The notes: a model not told the origin generated them from the sequence alone. A stretch of DNA of 9,524 nucleotides from DATFMP01 sp041477795 (GCA_041477795.1 JBGOUY010000162.1:1-9524); one strand, 5' to 3'. Shown: positions 1-7,266, counted from the stretch's first letter. Numbers and translations are program-made.

Positions 1-266
1 ACCGCCAGAGCGTCCTGGCCGGCACTGTACCAGGCGAGCGCCTGCTTCTTGTGCCGGAGCCCCAGAACCCGTACGACCCGGACGCGGTCGCAATTTGTCG
101 GGCCGATGGGCAGCAACTCGGCTACGTACCTGCCGAGAACGCGCAGGAATTCACGGATAACCTCGCGGCCGGAATGCGCGTGGAAATGCAGCTTGTGGAG
201 ATCACCGGCGGCACGCGGAAGAAGCCGACACTCGGCGCCAACGTCAAGATCACCGTAGAGGAGTAA
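1..266 (+). CDS. HIRAN-domain protein, C-terminal part (5' end outside window)
   Basis: The frame is open from the window edge (first full codon at base 3) to the TAA at 264-266, giving 87 visible residues. The gene is therefore cut at its 5' end; the GTG at base 51 is internal and not a likely start. The visible part carries HIRAN hallmarks: the run NPYDPDAVA (residues 22-30), then GQQLGYVP (36-43), a helix-like AENAQEF stretch, and a final strand region ending in VKITVEE. HIRAN domains are small beta-rich modules known from HLTF/Rad5 helicases, where they bind DNA 3' ends. In bacteria they occur alone or joined to nucleases, helicases or other domains. The domain sits at the very C-terminus here, so whatever precedes it is unseen and the function of the whole protein cannot be named. 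The domain call is fairly secure by pattern; the role is not. Confidence 0.72.
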   Translation, partial: RQSVLAGTVPGERLLLVPEPQNPYDPDAVAICRADGQQLGYVPAENAQEFTDNLAAGMRVEMQLVEITGGTRKKPTLGANVKITVEE

Positions 267-417
267 TCATCAGCATCCTCGCCGCGATGCGCTCCACGTC
301 TTCCTCGGTGCGGCCGTAACGGGTGCCGCGGAATCCGGGCAGGCTGGGCGGCCTGCCGGTGATGCCCCTCGTCCACAACCCGTCGCTGGGGCTGGGGCAT
401 CCCTCCGGCACGGCCAC
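250..417 (-). CDS. possible short ORF or gene remnant, unknown
   Basis: A minus-strand frame runs from GTG (415-417) to TGA (250-252), encoding about 55 residues. The frame is bounded upstream by an in-frame TAG at 463-465. The C-terminal half looks protein-like, with GFRGTRYGRTEEDVERIAA followed by RML, a plausible turn plus amphipathic helix. The N-terminal part is proline- and glycine-rich and unremarkable. An AGG lies 5 bases before the GTG, a weak ribosome-binding site. The 3' end overlaps the convergent HIRAN gene by 17 bases. It could be a real small protein, the surviving C-terminus of a decayed gene, or chance coding potential in GC-rich DNA. I do not recognise a family. Confidence 0.25.
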   Translation of the reverse strand: MAVPEGCPSPSDGLWTRGITGRPPSLPGFRGTRYGRTEEDVERIAARMLMITPLR

Positions 418-440
418 CGGTGCCTGCCTGCGATTTCCGC

Positions 441-469
441 TTGCGCTTGCACGGGGCCTGCGCTATTCT
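441..469 (+). promoter_or_regulatory. candidate sigma70-type promoter for feoB
   Basis: TTGCGC (441-446) and TATTCT (464-469) are separated by 17 bases. They match the consensus hexamers at 3/6 and 4/6 positions. The -10 ends two bases before the Fur-like palindrome, which would place the operator over the transcription start, the usual position for repression. The match is moderate, and the leader to the feoB ATG would be about 85 bases. Confidence 0.42.
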
Positions 470-471
470 GG

Positions 472-492
472 TATTGAGACTCAGTCACAATA
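472..492 (+). promoter_or_regulatory. Fur-box-like 21-base palindrome upstream of feoB
   Basis: Half-sites TATTG/GACT and AGTC/CAATA are arranged symmetrically around a central C. Nine of ten base pairs are self-complementary; only positions 6 and 16 mismatch. Aligned by eye to the classical 19-base GAGAATCATTCTC-type Fur consensus, about 14 of 19 positions agree. It is an AT-richer island in a GC-rich gap, directly after a candidate -10 element, and ahead of a ferrous-iron transporter. All of this fits Fur repression under iron sufficiency. A different metalloregulator or dimeric repressor could also bind such a site. Confidence 0.6.
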
Positions 493-562
493 TTGCAGAA
501 CGTTGCGCGCCGGGGGGGAGACACTTGGCGGGAAGTCCCCGCTCACCCAGCGCACGCACACC

Positions 563-2593
563 ATGCACTCCGCCCACGCAGTGGCGCCTCCCATGGGGGG
601 AGAGCCGGTCACCCTGCTGATCGGCAATCCCAATGTGGGCAAGAGCGTTCTCTTTGGCCAGCTCACCGGCCGCTATACCACCGTTTCGAACTACCCCGGC
701 ACGACCGTGGAGGTGGCCCTCGGGCGCCACCGCCTCGGCGAGGGCATCGTGATGGACCTGCCCGGCGTGAGCAGCCTGCTCGCGGGATCGGAGGACGAGC
801 GGATCGCGCGGGACGCCGTACTGGAGCATGGGCAGCAGGGAGCGTGTCGCGCGGTGCTGGTCTGCGATGGGAAGAACCTGCGCCGCGGCCTGGCCCTGGC
901 GCTGCCGCTCGCCGAGCTGGAGCTGCCGCTGGTGCTGGTGGCCAACATGGCGGACGAGGCGGCCGCACGCGGTCTGCGGCTGGACGCCGCCGGCCTGTCC
1001 GCCGCGCTGGGCGTCTCCGTGCTGCCGGCCGTCGCGACGCGAGGCGAGGGCCTCGCGCCGCTGCTGGAGGGCACCTGCACGTTCCGCCCGGTGCGCGCAG
1101 CCGTGGACTACGGCCCCGCGCTGGAAGGCGCCATCGCGCGGGTGGGCACGTGGCTCCCCTCCGATCTGCCCGGCCGGCGCGGCATCGCCCTGCTGCTGCT
1201 GGCGGGAGCCGAGCGGCTGCCGGAGCCGATCGCCCGCCATGCGCAGCCGCACGCCGCGACCCTGGCGGCGCTGCGCGCGGAGCTCGCCGGCGCGCTGCCG
1301 GGTGGGGTTGCGTTCGCCATCCAGTGCGCCCGCCAGGCGGCCGCCGATGCCCTGGCCCAGCGCGTGCTGCTGCGCGGCCCGGCGCGGCGGCGCGGCGCGG
1401 CACAGGTGCTGGGCGATCTGGCCCTCCATCCCGTCTGGGGCGTCCCGGTGGCGCTGGGCGTCCTGTACGCGATCTATCTATTCGTGGGTGTGCTCGGTGC
1501 GGGGATGGCGGTGAACTTCCTGGAGCGGTCCGTCTTCGCCGCCCGCCTCGTGCCCTGGCTCGATGCGGGTCTGCGCTGGCTGCTGCCCGCCGTGCTGGAA
1601 GGCTGGCTGATCGGCCCGCCCGGCGTTGCCCCGGGCCATGGCCCCGGGCTGATCCTGGGGGACTATGGACTGTTTTCCATGGGGCTGTCCTACGCCTTCG
1701 CGATCGTGCTGCCGATCGTCGGATTCTTCTTTCTCGTCTTCTCCGTCCTGGAGGACTCCGGCTATCTGCCGCGCCTGGCCGTGCTGCTGAATCGCGTGTT
1801 CAAGCTGGCGGGCCTGAACGGCAAGGCCGTGCTGCCCATGATCCTGGGTCTGGGCTGCGACACGATGGCCACTATGACCACGCGCATCCTGCCCACACCC
1901 AAGGAGCGGCTCATCGTGACACTGCTGCTGGCGCTGGCCGTGCCCTGCTCCGCCCAGCTCGGCGTGGTCATGGGCATGCTCGCCGCGCTGAGCACCACCG
2001 CGCTGCTCTGGTGGCTCGGCACCATCATTGGGGTGATGTTGGCCGTCGGCGCAGTCGCTGCGCGGGTGCTGCCCGGGGAGAGCAGCCCGTTCGTGCTCGA
2101 GATCCCCCCGCTGCGCTGGCCGGCCCTGGGCAACATCGTCGTGAAGACCCTCGCCCGGATGGAATGGTACCTGCGCGAGGTCGTGCCGCTGTTCCTGCTG
2201 GGCACGGGGGTGTTGTGGCTGCTCAATGCGCTGCGGCTGCTGGGCGCGTTGGAGCGGCTGACGGCGCCGCTGGTGCAGGGCCTGCTGGGCCTGCCCGCCC
2301 AGGCCAGCCAGGCCTTTCTGATCGGCTTCCTGCGCCGGGACTATGGGGCGGCCGGGCTGTATGACCTCTTCCGCGGCGCGCTGGCCTCAGGGCAGCCGCC
2401 CGCGCAGGTGCAGGTGCAGATCATCGTGGCCCTTGTGACGATCACGCTGTTCGTGCCCTGCATCGCCAACGTCTTCATGATCGTCAAGGAGCGCGGGCTG
2501 CGAACGGCGCTGGCCATCACGGCTTTCATCTTCCCGTTCGCATTCGCCGTCGGGGGCGCGCTGAACTTCGTGCTGCGGAGGTTGCTGACGTGA
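563..2593 (+). CDS. feoB: ferrous iron transporter FeoB (GTPase plus membrane channel)
   Basis: FeoB moves Fe(II) across the inner membrane, with a cytosolic G domain controlling a membrane pore. From the ATG at 563 the protein is 676 residues, shorter than E. coli FeoB (about 770) but within family range. G-domain motifs are intact: G1 GNPNVGKS (21-28), switch I around YPGTT (44-48), G3 DLPG (65-68), G4 NMAD (128-131) and a G5-like VATRGEG (157-163). The membrane half begins near residue 285 and carries family signatures LEDSGYLPR (396-404), GLGCDT (429-434), PCSAQL (461-466) and VPCIA (631-635). RRDYGAAG (591-598) replaces the usual KE-type motif, as in a subgroup I associate with deltaproteobacterial-type FeoB. 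The frame is open further upstream, but the promoter and operator lie inside that extension, so 563 is preferred; ATG 593 is an alternative. Neither start has a good Shine-Dalgarno. It overlaps the FeoA-like gene by 4 bases. Confidence 0.93.
   Translation: MHSAHAVAPPMGGEPVTLLIGNPNVGKSVLFGQLTGRYTTVSNYPGTTVEVALGRHRLGEGIVMDLPGVSSLLAGSEDERIARDAVLEHGQQGACRAVLVCDGKNLRRGLALALPLAELELPLVLVANMADEAAARGLRLDAAGLSAALGVSVLPAVATRGEGLAPLLEGTCTFRPVRAAVDYGPALEGAIARVGTWLPSDLPGRRGIALLLLAGAERLPEPIARHAQPHAATLAALRAELAGALPGGVAFAIQCARQAAADALAQRVLLRGPARRRGAAQVLGDLALHPVWGVPVALGVLYAIYLFVGVLGAGMAVNFLERSVFAARLVPWLDAGLRWLLPAVLEGWLIGPPGVAPGHGPGLILGDYGLFSMGLSYAFAIVLPIVGFFFLVFSVLEDSGYLPRLAVLLNRVFKLAGLNGKAVLPMILGLGCDTMATMTTRILPTPKERLIVTLLLALAVPCSAQLGVVMGMLAALSTTALLWWLGTIIGVMLAVGAVAARVLPGESSPFVLEIPPLRWPALGNIVVKTLARMEWYLREVVPLFLLGTGVLWLLNALRLLGALERLTAPLVQGLLGLPAQASQAFLIGFLRRDYGAAGLYDLFRGALASGQPPAQVQVQIIVALVTITLFVPCIANVFMIVKERGLRTALAITAFIFPFAFAVGGALNFVLRRLLT
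2576..2581 (+). promoter_or_regulatory. ribosome-binding site for the feoA-like GTG start
   Basis: CGGAGG inside the last codons of feoB sits 8 bases before the GTG at 2590. It is the best Shine-Dalgarno in this block and fixes the GTG as start. The GTGA overlap with the feoB stop indicates translational coupling. Confidence 0.7.
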
Positions 2594-3075
2594 GCGCCGA
2601 ATCGCTGAGCGTGGCCTGCCCACGCTGTGGCACCGTCCTGCCGCTCGCGGGCACTTGCGGCGGCGCCTGTGGCGCGGCCGGGGGCTGCGCCCTGCTCTGC
2701 TGCACCGGCTGCGGAATCGCCTTCCCGCACCCGCGGCGATCCTGGCTGGCCTACCGGCTGTGGCGTTGGCTGGGCAAAGGTCAGCGGCCCCTGGCCCCGA
2801 CCCGGGGCGAGGCGGCGGGTGCCGCCGGCCGCGGCGACGCTGCCGCCACCCTGGCCACGCTGCCGGTGGGCGCGGTCGCGCGCATCGGGTCGCACGCCAG
2901 CGCGCGGCCGGATCGGGCGCACGCCCTGGCTGCGCTGGGGCTGGTGCCCGGCACGGAAGTGCGGCTGCGGCAGCGGCATCCGGCCATCGTGCTCGAGGCG
3001 GGCGAGACCGTCCTGGCGCTGGATGCCGAGCTGGCGCGGGACATCCGCGTGAGCCGGGTCGATCGCGCCGGCTGA
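2590..3075 (+). CDS. feoA: FeoA-domain protein with N-terminal Cys-rich metal-binding region
   Basis: FeoA proteins are small SH3-like cytosolic partners of FeoB. This product has 161 residues, about twice a typical FeoA (75-85). The N-terminal region has cysteines at 10, 13, 23, 27, 33, 37, 38 and 41, in the order CPRCG, spaced single cysteines, then CCTGCG, which resembles a zinc-ribbon or iron-sulfur ligand set. A basic, tryptophan-containing segment follows (50-63), then an Ala/Gly linker. Residues about 88-157 form the FeoA domain: LPVGAVARI, an ALGLVPGTEV turn (115-124) and a final strand DAELARDIRVSRV. The GTG start overlaps the feoB stop and has a strong Shine-Dalgarno, so the two are one transcription unit. 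The Cys region may sense iron or redox state, combining in one chain roles split between FeoA and FeoC elsewhere; that role is inference. Domain assignment is by pattern. Confidence 0.85.
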   Translation: MSAESLSVACPRCGTVLPLAGTCGGACGAAGGCALLCCTGCGIAFPHPRRSWLAYRLWRWLGKGQRPLAPTRGEAAGAAGRGDAAATLATLPVGAVARIGSHASARPDRAHALAALGLVPGTEVRLRQRHPAIVLEAGETVLALDAELARDIRVSRVDRAG

Positions 3076-3082
3076 TCGTTCC

Positions 3083-3100
3083 GGCGGCGGCCCGGCCGCC
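3083..3100. terminator. GC hairpin between convergent genes, possible bidirectional terminator
   Basis: GGCGGC (3083-3088) pairs with GCCGCC (3095-3100) across a 6-base loop. It lies in the 37-base gap between the stop of the FeoA-like gene and the stop of the minus-strand crotonase, where a terminator is expected. There is no T-tract on either side, so intrinsic termination is unproven. Confidence 0.35.
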
Positions 3101-3112
3101 TGTCGCGCGCCG

Positions 3113-3913
3113 CTAGCGCCCCTGGAAGCGCGGCTCGCGTTTCTGCACGAAGGCCGCCACGCCCTCCTTGTGGTCGGCCGTCTCCCCGCAGCGGATGTGC
3201 GTCTCGGCCTCGCGATCGAGCAGCGTGCGGAAGTCCGCGCTGACGGCGGCGTTGACGTTGGCCTTCATGTAGCGGTAGCTCACCGTCGGGCCGTGGGCGA
3301 TGCGCGCGGCGATGGCCATCGCCTCGGGCAGCAGCCGGTCGTGCGGGAAGACGCGATTGACCAGGCCCAGGCGCAGCGCTTCCTCCGCGTTCACCAGGTC
3401 GGGCAGGAAGAACAGCTCCTTGGCCTTGGCGGGGCCCACCAGCCGCGTGAGCTGCCAGGTAGTGCCGTAGTCCCCGCCGTAGGCGATGCGCGCATAGGCG
3501 GTGCCCAGCCGCGCCTGGTCGGAGGCCAGCCGCAGGTCGCACGAGAGCGCCAGCCCCAGCCCCGCGCCGGCGGCGGGGCCGTTGACGATGGCCAGGGTGG
3601 GCTTGGGCAGGTGGTGCAGCAGCCAGGGGAAGGCGTGGCGGCGGCGCAGGGTGTCCACCTTGCGCTCCTGGCTGGCGCCCGGCCCGCCGATCTCCACGCC
3701 GGCGTGCATGGCCGAGACGTCCCCGCCGGCGCAGAAGCCGCGGCCCGCGCCGGTCAGCACGACGCAGCCCACCGCATCGTCCGCGGCGAAGCGCTCCAGC
3801 GCCGCCACCGCCGCTTCGTTCATCTCCAGCGTGAGCGCATTGAGCTTGTCCGGTCGGTTCAGGGTGAGGAGGCCCACCCGGTCCTGCACCTCCACCAGCA
3901 GGTCTGCGGTCAT
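3113..3913 (-). CDS. enoyl-CoA hydratase/isomerase family protein (crotonase fold)
   Basis: Cytosolic enzyme of 266 residues, the usual length for single-domain crotonases, which hydrate or isomerise enoyl-CoA in fatty-acid, aromatic or amino-acid breakdown. Oxyanion-hole segments are visible: FCAGGD (60-65) and GPAAGAG (112-118). The ATG at 3911-3913 has GGAGGAA five bases upstream, which settles the start although the frame stays open further 5'. The two catalytic glutamates of rat crotonase (Glu144, Glu164) are not conserved: by eye they align with Gly120 and Tyr140. Asp148, in AYGGDYGTTW, aligns with the catalytic Asp of PaaG-type isomerases. Isomerase or another crotonase reaction is therefore more likely than classical hydration. 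The C-terminus RFQGR is typical of the family. It converges on the feo operon and stands alone, with no beta-oxidation partner in the window. Substrate unknown. Confidence 0.88.
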   Translation of the reverse strand: MTADLLVEVQDRVGLLTLNRPDKLNALTLEMNEAAVAALERFAADDAVGCVVLTGAGRGFCAGGDVSAMHAGVEIGGPGASQERKVDTLRRRHAFPWLLHHLPKPTLAIVNGPAAGAGLGLALSCDLRLASDQARLGTAYARIAYGGDYGTTWQLTRLVGPAKAKELFFLPDLVNAEEALRLGLVNRVFPHDRLLPEAMAIAARIAHGPTVSYRYMKANVNAAVSADFRTLLDREAETHIRCGETADHKEGVAAFVQKREPRFQGR

Positions 3914-3918
3914 AGCGG

Positions 3919-3925
3919 TTCCTCC
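3919..3925 (-). promoter_or_regulatory. ribosome-binding site for the crotonase gene
   Basis: On the minus strand this reads GGAGGAA, 5 bases before the ATG at 3913. It decides the start in a frame that remains open about 200 bases further upstream. Confidence 0.7.
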
Positions 3926-4050
3926 GAGCGAGGGGCGGTTGATGGGCGGGGTCGGCAGCGCGACCGCAGCGCAACCGCGCCGCGCCGGTGCGTGGCGACG
4001 GGTCTGCGCGGAGCGGAGCGGCCCGGCGCTGCGAATCGTGCGGCCGCTTC

Positions 4051-4080
4051 GTCTTAGCGCAGCGGGCGCAGGGGGATCAA
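4051..4080 (-). promoter_or_regulatory. weak candidate promoter for the crotonase gene
   Basis: On the minus strand TTGATC (4075-4080) and TAAGAC (4051-4056) are 18 bases apart, matching consensus at 4/6 and 3/6. They lie about 140 bases before the ATG, in the 225-base gap after the acyltransferase stop. The match is weak and could be chance; nothing else in the gap stands out. Confidence 0.2.
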
Positions 4081-4138
4081 GCGGCGCACCCGGGTGGCGG
4101 CGCGGACGGCGCTGCAAGCGAGCGACGCAGGGCGGCCC

Positions 4139-5101
4139 TCAGCCCGCGACGGGCGGGCCATAGGAGCCGTGCAGGCGCAGGTGCTCCAGCATGGCCATGA
4201 TGTGCTCCACCACGACCTGCTCGTAATCCGCAGCGGCGGGCAGCGTCCCGGCGCGCTGGGCCGCCTCGAAGCGCTCGCGCTCGGCGGCCAGGAAGGCCTT
4301 GCAGTCCAGCGCCGGGCCGATGCGGAAGACGACTTTGGCCTGGATAGGCCGCTCGTCCTCCATGCGCGCGGCGGGCGGCAGGGCGTTGCCGTCCATGCTG
4401 AGCAGGTGCGCGGACGCGAAGCTGTGCAGGTAGGAGGTGGTCTCGCGCACGGGCCGGTTGTCCGCATCGGGCTTCAGCCGGCCGCCCAGCGGGAAGAGCA
4501 CGAAGATGTGGCCGGCCTTCTTGAGCTGCACCAGCGCGCGGAAGGCGGCGCGGTTGATGCGGGTGGCGTAGTGGCGGAACTCCTCGTAGTCCTGGCGCTC
4601 CTGCGGCGTGCCGGAAACGGGCGCGGGGGGGAAGTCGCGCCGCGGCACGATCACGAGGCGCGAGTACTTCTCCGAGAACATCTTGATGAAGTCGGAGGAC
4701 TCGTTGAGCTTGCGCCCGGCGATGTACACCAGCCGCCGCAGGATCTCCTGCGCGCGGGGATAGGCGCGCAGCAGCAGCACGGAGAACGAGGGCACGTCCA
4801 GGTTGCCGCGGTGCTCGGCGAGGAACAGCACGTGGCGGCCCGCCTCCAGGTCGGCCAGGCAGCGCTCCAGGTGCTCCACGCCCTGCACGGCCGAGCCGGG
4901 CGCCAGCACGTGCTCCATGAAGGCTTCCAGATCGGCGCGCCCCGCTGCGCGGCCGGGCTGGTACACGTTGGCGGGCGTGATGACGCGGTCCCGGCCGGGC
5001 TCGTAGCTGCGCTGCAGCGCCTGGATCAGTTGCAGGGCCAGCAGGTTGAGCTCCTCCTGGCTGAGCGTCCGAAAAGGGGGCCCCTCCGCTCGCCGTTCCA
5101 T
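4139..5101 (-). CDS. glycerophospholipid acyltransferase-like protein (PlsB/PlsC superfamily)
   Basis: Predicted 320 residues from ATG 5101. Members move an acyl chain from ACP or CoA to glycerol-3-phosphate or lysophosphatidate at the inner membrane. The hallmark HX4D motif is present as HRGNLD (His97, Asp102), followed by VPSFSVLLLRAYP. GRKLNESSDFIKMFSEKYSR (129-148) and VIVPRRD match the second block. The third block, normally FPEGTR or FVEGGR, reads FPLGGR (203-208): the conserved glutamate is leucine. The N-terminal 80 residues are helical and polar, and no clear transmembrane helix is seen, so any membrane contact is peripheral. An earlier ATG at 5161 would add 20 residues, but those codons show more A/T at the third position and neither start has a well-spaced Shine-Dalgarno. 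It sits alone between two gaps. Family assignment is good; the acyl donor and acceptor are unknown. Confidence 0.8.
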   Translation of the reverse strand: MERRAEGPPFRTLSQEELNLLALQLIQALQRSYEPGRDRVITPANVYQPGRAAGRADLEAFMEHVLAPGSAVQGVEHLERCLADLEAGRHVLFLAEHRGNLDVPSFSVLLLRAYPRAQEILRRLVYIAGRKLNESSDFIKMFSEKYSRLVIVPRRDFPPAPVSGTPQERQDYEEFRHYATRINRAAFRALVQLKKAGHIFVLFPLGGRLKPDADNRPVRETTSYLHSFASAHLLSMDGNALPPAARMEDERPIQAKVVFRIGPALDCKAFLAAERERFEAAQRAGTLPAAADYEQVVVEHIMAMLEHLRLHGSYGPPVAG

Positions 5102-5279
5102 CGCCTCGCCGTCTGCGTGAACCGCAGCGGCGCCGCCGGCGCCGCGCTGGCAATGTAGCATTCCCCGCGCCGGGCTGCCAGCCGCTCATACGCTGACCGC
5201 CCCTCACTTTTCCCGTCGCGGGAGAGACAAGCCCACCCCTTGAGCCTGCCCGCCGCTCGGCGCGACCTCATCCCCCCGG

Positions 5280-5308
5280 CCCCCTGCTCCGCTAGGCAGA
5301 GCAGGGGG
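5280..5308. repeat. perfect 10-bp inverted repeat (hairpin 1 of 3)
   Basis: CCCCCTGCTC (5280-5289) pairs perfectly with GAGCAGGGGG (5299-5308) around a 9-base loop. It lies downstream of the importer operon, 148 bases beyond the DppC-type stop. It may be a terminator, but neither strand has a T-tract after it. With the next two hairpins it makes up most of the 294-base gap 5162-5455, in which I see no gene. Confidence 0.6.
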
Positions 5309-5349
5309 GCTTCCTGGTCGCGCAGATCCGCTTGGACTGAGCCTTGCCG

Positions 5350-5373
5350 CCCCTCCCTGCCTGCGGGGAGGGG
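5350..5373. repeat. 8-bp GC inverted repeat, REP-like (hairpin 2 of 3)
   Basis: CCCCTCCC (5350-5357) pairs with GGGAGGGG (5366-5373) around an 8-base loop. The CCCCTCCC-loop-GGGAGGGG pattern, with GGGGTGGGGTC further on, resembles dispersed extragenic palindromes common in gammaproteobacterial genomes. Copy number in this genome is unknown. Confidence 0.5.
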
Positions 5374-5375
5374 TG

Positions 5376-5398
5376 GCACGGCGCCCCCGGCGCCGTGC
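5376..5398. repeat. perfect 10-bp inverted repeat with 3-base loop (hairpin 3 of 3)
   Basis: GCACGGCGCC (5376-5385) pairs perfectly with GGCGCCGTGC (5389-5398) around CCC. It starts two bases after hairpin 2 and is the closest of the three to the DppC-type stop codon at 5456. It is very stable in RNA or single-stranded DNA and would block 3' exonucleases or help end transcription of the importer operon. Confidence 0.6.
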
Positions 5399-5455
5399 GG
5401 GGTGGGGTCTCGCGCGAGTCTGGCGTGGCTCCGCCCAGGGCAGAATGCGATTGCC

Positions 5456-6348
5456 CTAGGCCTCGCGGCGGCGGGGATCGAGCCAGTCGGTGAGGGCATC
5501 GCCGAGCAGGTTGAAGCCCAGCACGACGGCCATGATCGCCAGGCCCGGGTACACGGAAACCAGCGGCGCCTCCACCAGCACGGTGCGGCCCTCGGCGAGC
5601 ATGGCGCCCCAGCTCGGCGTGCCCGCCGGTACGCCCAGGCCCAGGAAGCTCAGCGAGGCTTCGGAGAGGATCGCCCCGGCGATGCCGAAGGAGGCCTGCA
5701 CCACCGCGGGCGCGAGCACGTTGGGCAGGATGTGCCGCAGCATCAGCCGCAGGTGCCCCGCGCCCAGGCTCTCGGCTGCCAGCACGTAGTCGCGCGCCCT
5801 GACCGTGAGCACCTGCCCGCGCACCAGGCGGGCGAAGCCCGTCCAGCCCAGGGCGGAGAGGGCGATCACCACGTTGCCCAGCCCGGGCCCCAGCACGGCC
5901 ACCAGCGCGATGGCCAGCAGCAGGCCGGGGAAGGCCAGCAGCACGTCCACCGCGCGCATGGCGGCCTGCTCGCTCCAGCCCCCGGCGTAGCCCGCCAGCA
6001 GGCCCACGGCGATGCCCAGCGTGGCGGAGACGGAGACCGTGGCCACGCCCACCAGCAGCGAGATGCGCGCGCCGTAGAGCAGCCGGCTCAGGATGTCCCC
6101 GCCCTGCGCGTCGCTGCCCAGCAGGTGCGCCGTACCGGGCGGCGCCAGCGCATCCAGCAGGTCCAGCGCGAGCGGATCGTGCGGCGCCAGCCAGGGCGCC
6201 AGCAGCGCCGGCAGGCAGAAGCCCACCCCCAGCAGCGCCCCCAGCGCCAGCACGCGCCGGGCAGGCCGGCTCAGGTGGCGCGGGCGGGCGGCGCGGGCCG
6301 GGGCCTCCAGGCGGGGCGGGGCCTCGATGCGGGGCGGGGCGGAGGGGC

Positions 6349-6352
<4 letters not shown>
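5456..6352 (-). CDS. DppC/OppC-type ABC transporter permease
   Basis: Inner-membrane permease of 298 residues; with the DppB-type partner it forms the translocation channel of a family-5 (dipeptide/oligopeptide/nickel class) ABC importer. After a Pro/Ala-rich cytosolic N-terminus comes a first hydrophobic helix (about 34-56). The conserved HLLGSDAQGGDILSRLLYGAR-type segment follows (77-96), then further helices. The EAA loop that contacts the ATPase is AAESLGAG with ILPN (192-211). VPAGTPSWGAML (241-252) and a closing helix ending LTDWLDPR are typical of DppC. The ATG overlaps the DppB-type stop by 4 bases (ATGA), with no separate Shine-Dalgarno, so translation is probably coupled. The N-terminus contains an imperfect duplicated PPRIEA/PPRLEA motif from an 18-base DNA repeat (6303-6338). 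No ATPase gene follows. Substrate unknown. Confidence 0.92.

Positions 6353-7266
<914 letters not shown>

Noticed and set aside
323..562. 80-residue N-terminal extension of FeoB
   Set aside because: The region contains the candidate promoter and Fur-like operator, and its translation has no FeoB character.
525..620. Leader peptide starting at TTG 525 after GGGGGAG
   Set aside because: Weak start codon, no regulatory residue pattern and out of frame with feoB; not enough to call a leader peptide.
493..2364. 623-residue open frame on the plus strand
   Set aside because: It is an out-of-frame shadow of feoB; the product is Arg/Ala/Gly-rich without domains, while the other frame has all FeoB motifs.
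4094..5158. 354-residue plus-strand open frame
   Set aside because: Antisense to the acyltransferase, whose motifs are clear; Gln/His/Arg-rich composition is typical of GC-rich shadow frames.
6303..6338. Two 18-base repeats as a regulatory element
   Set aside because: They lie within the coding N-terminus of the DppC-type permease and are explained by a duplicated PPR-IEA/LEA peptide motif.
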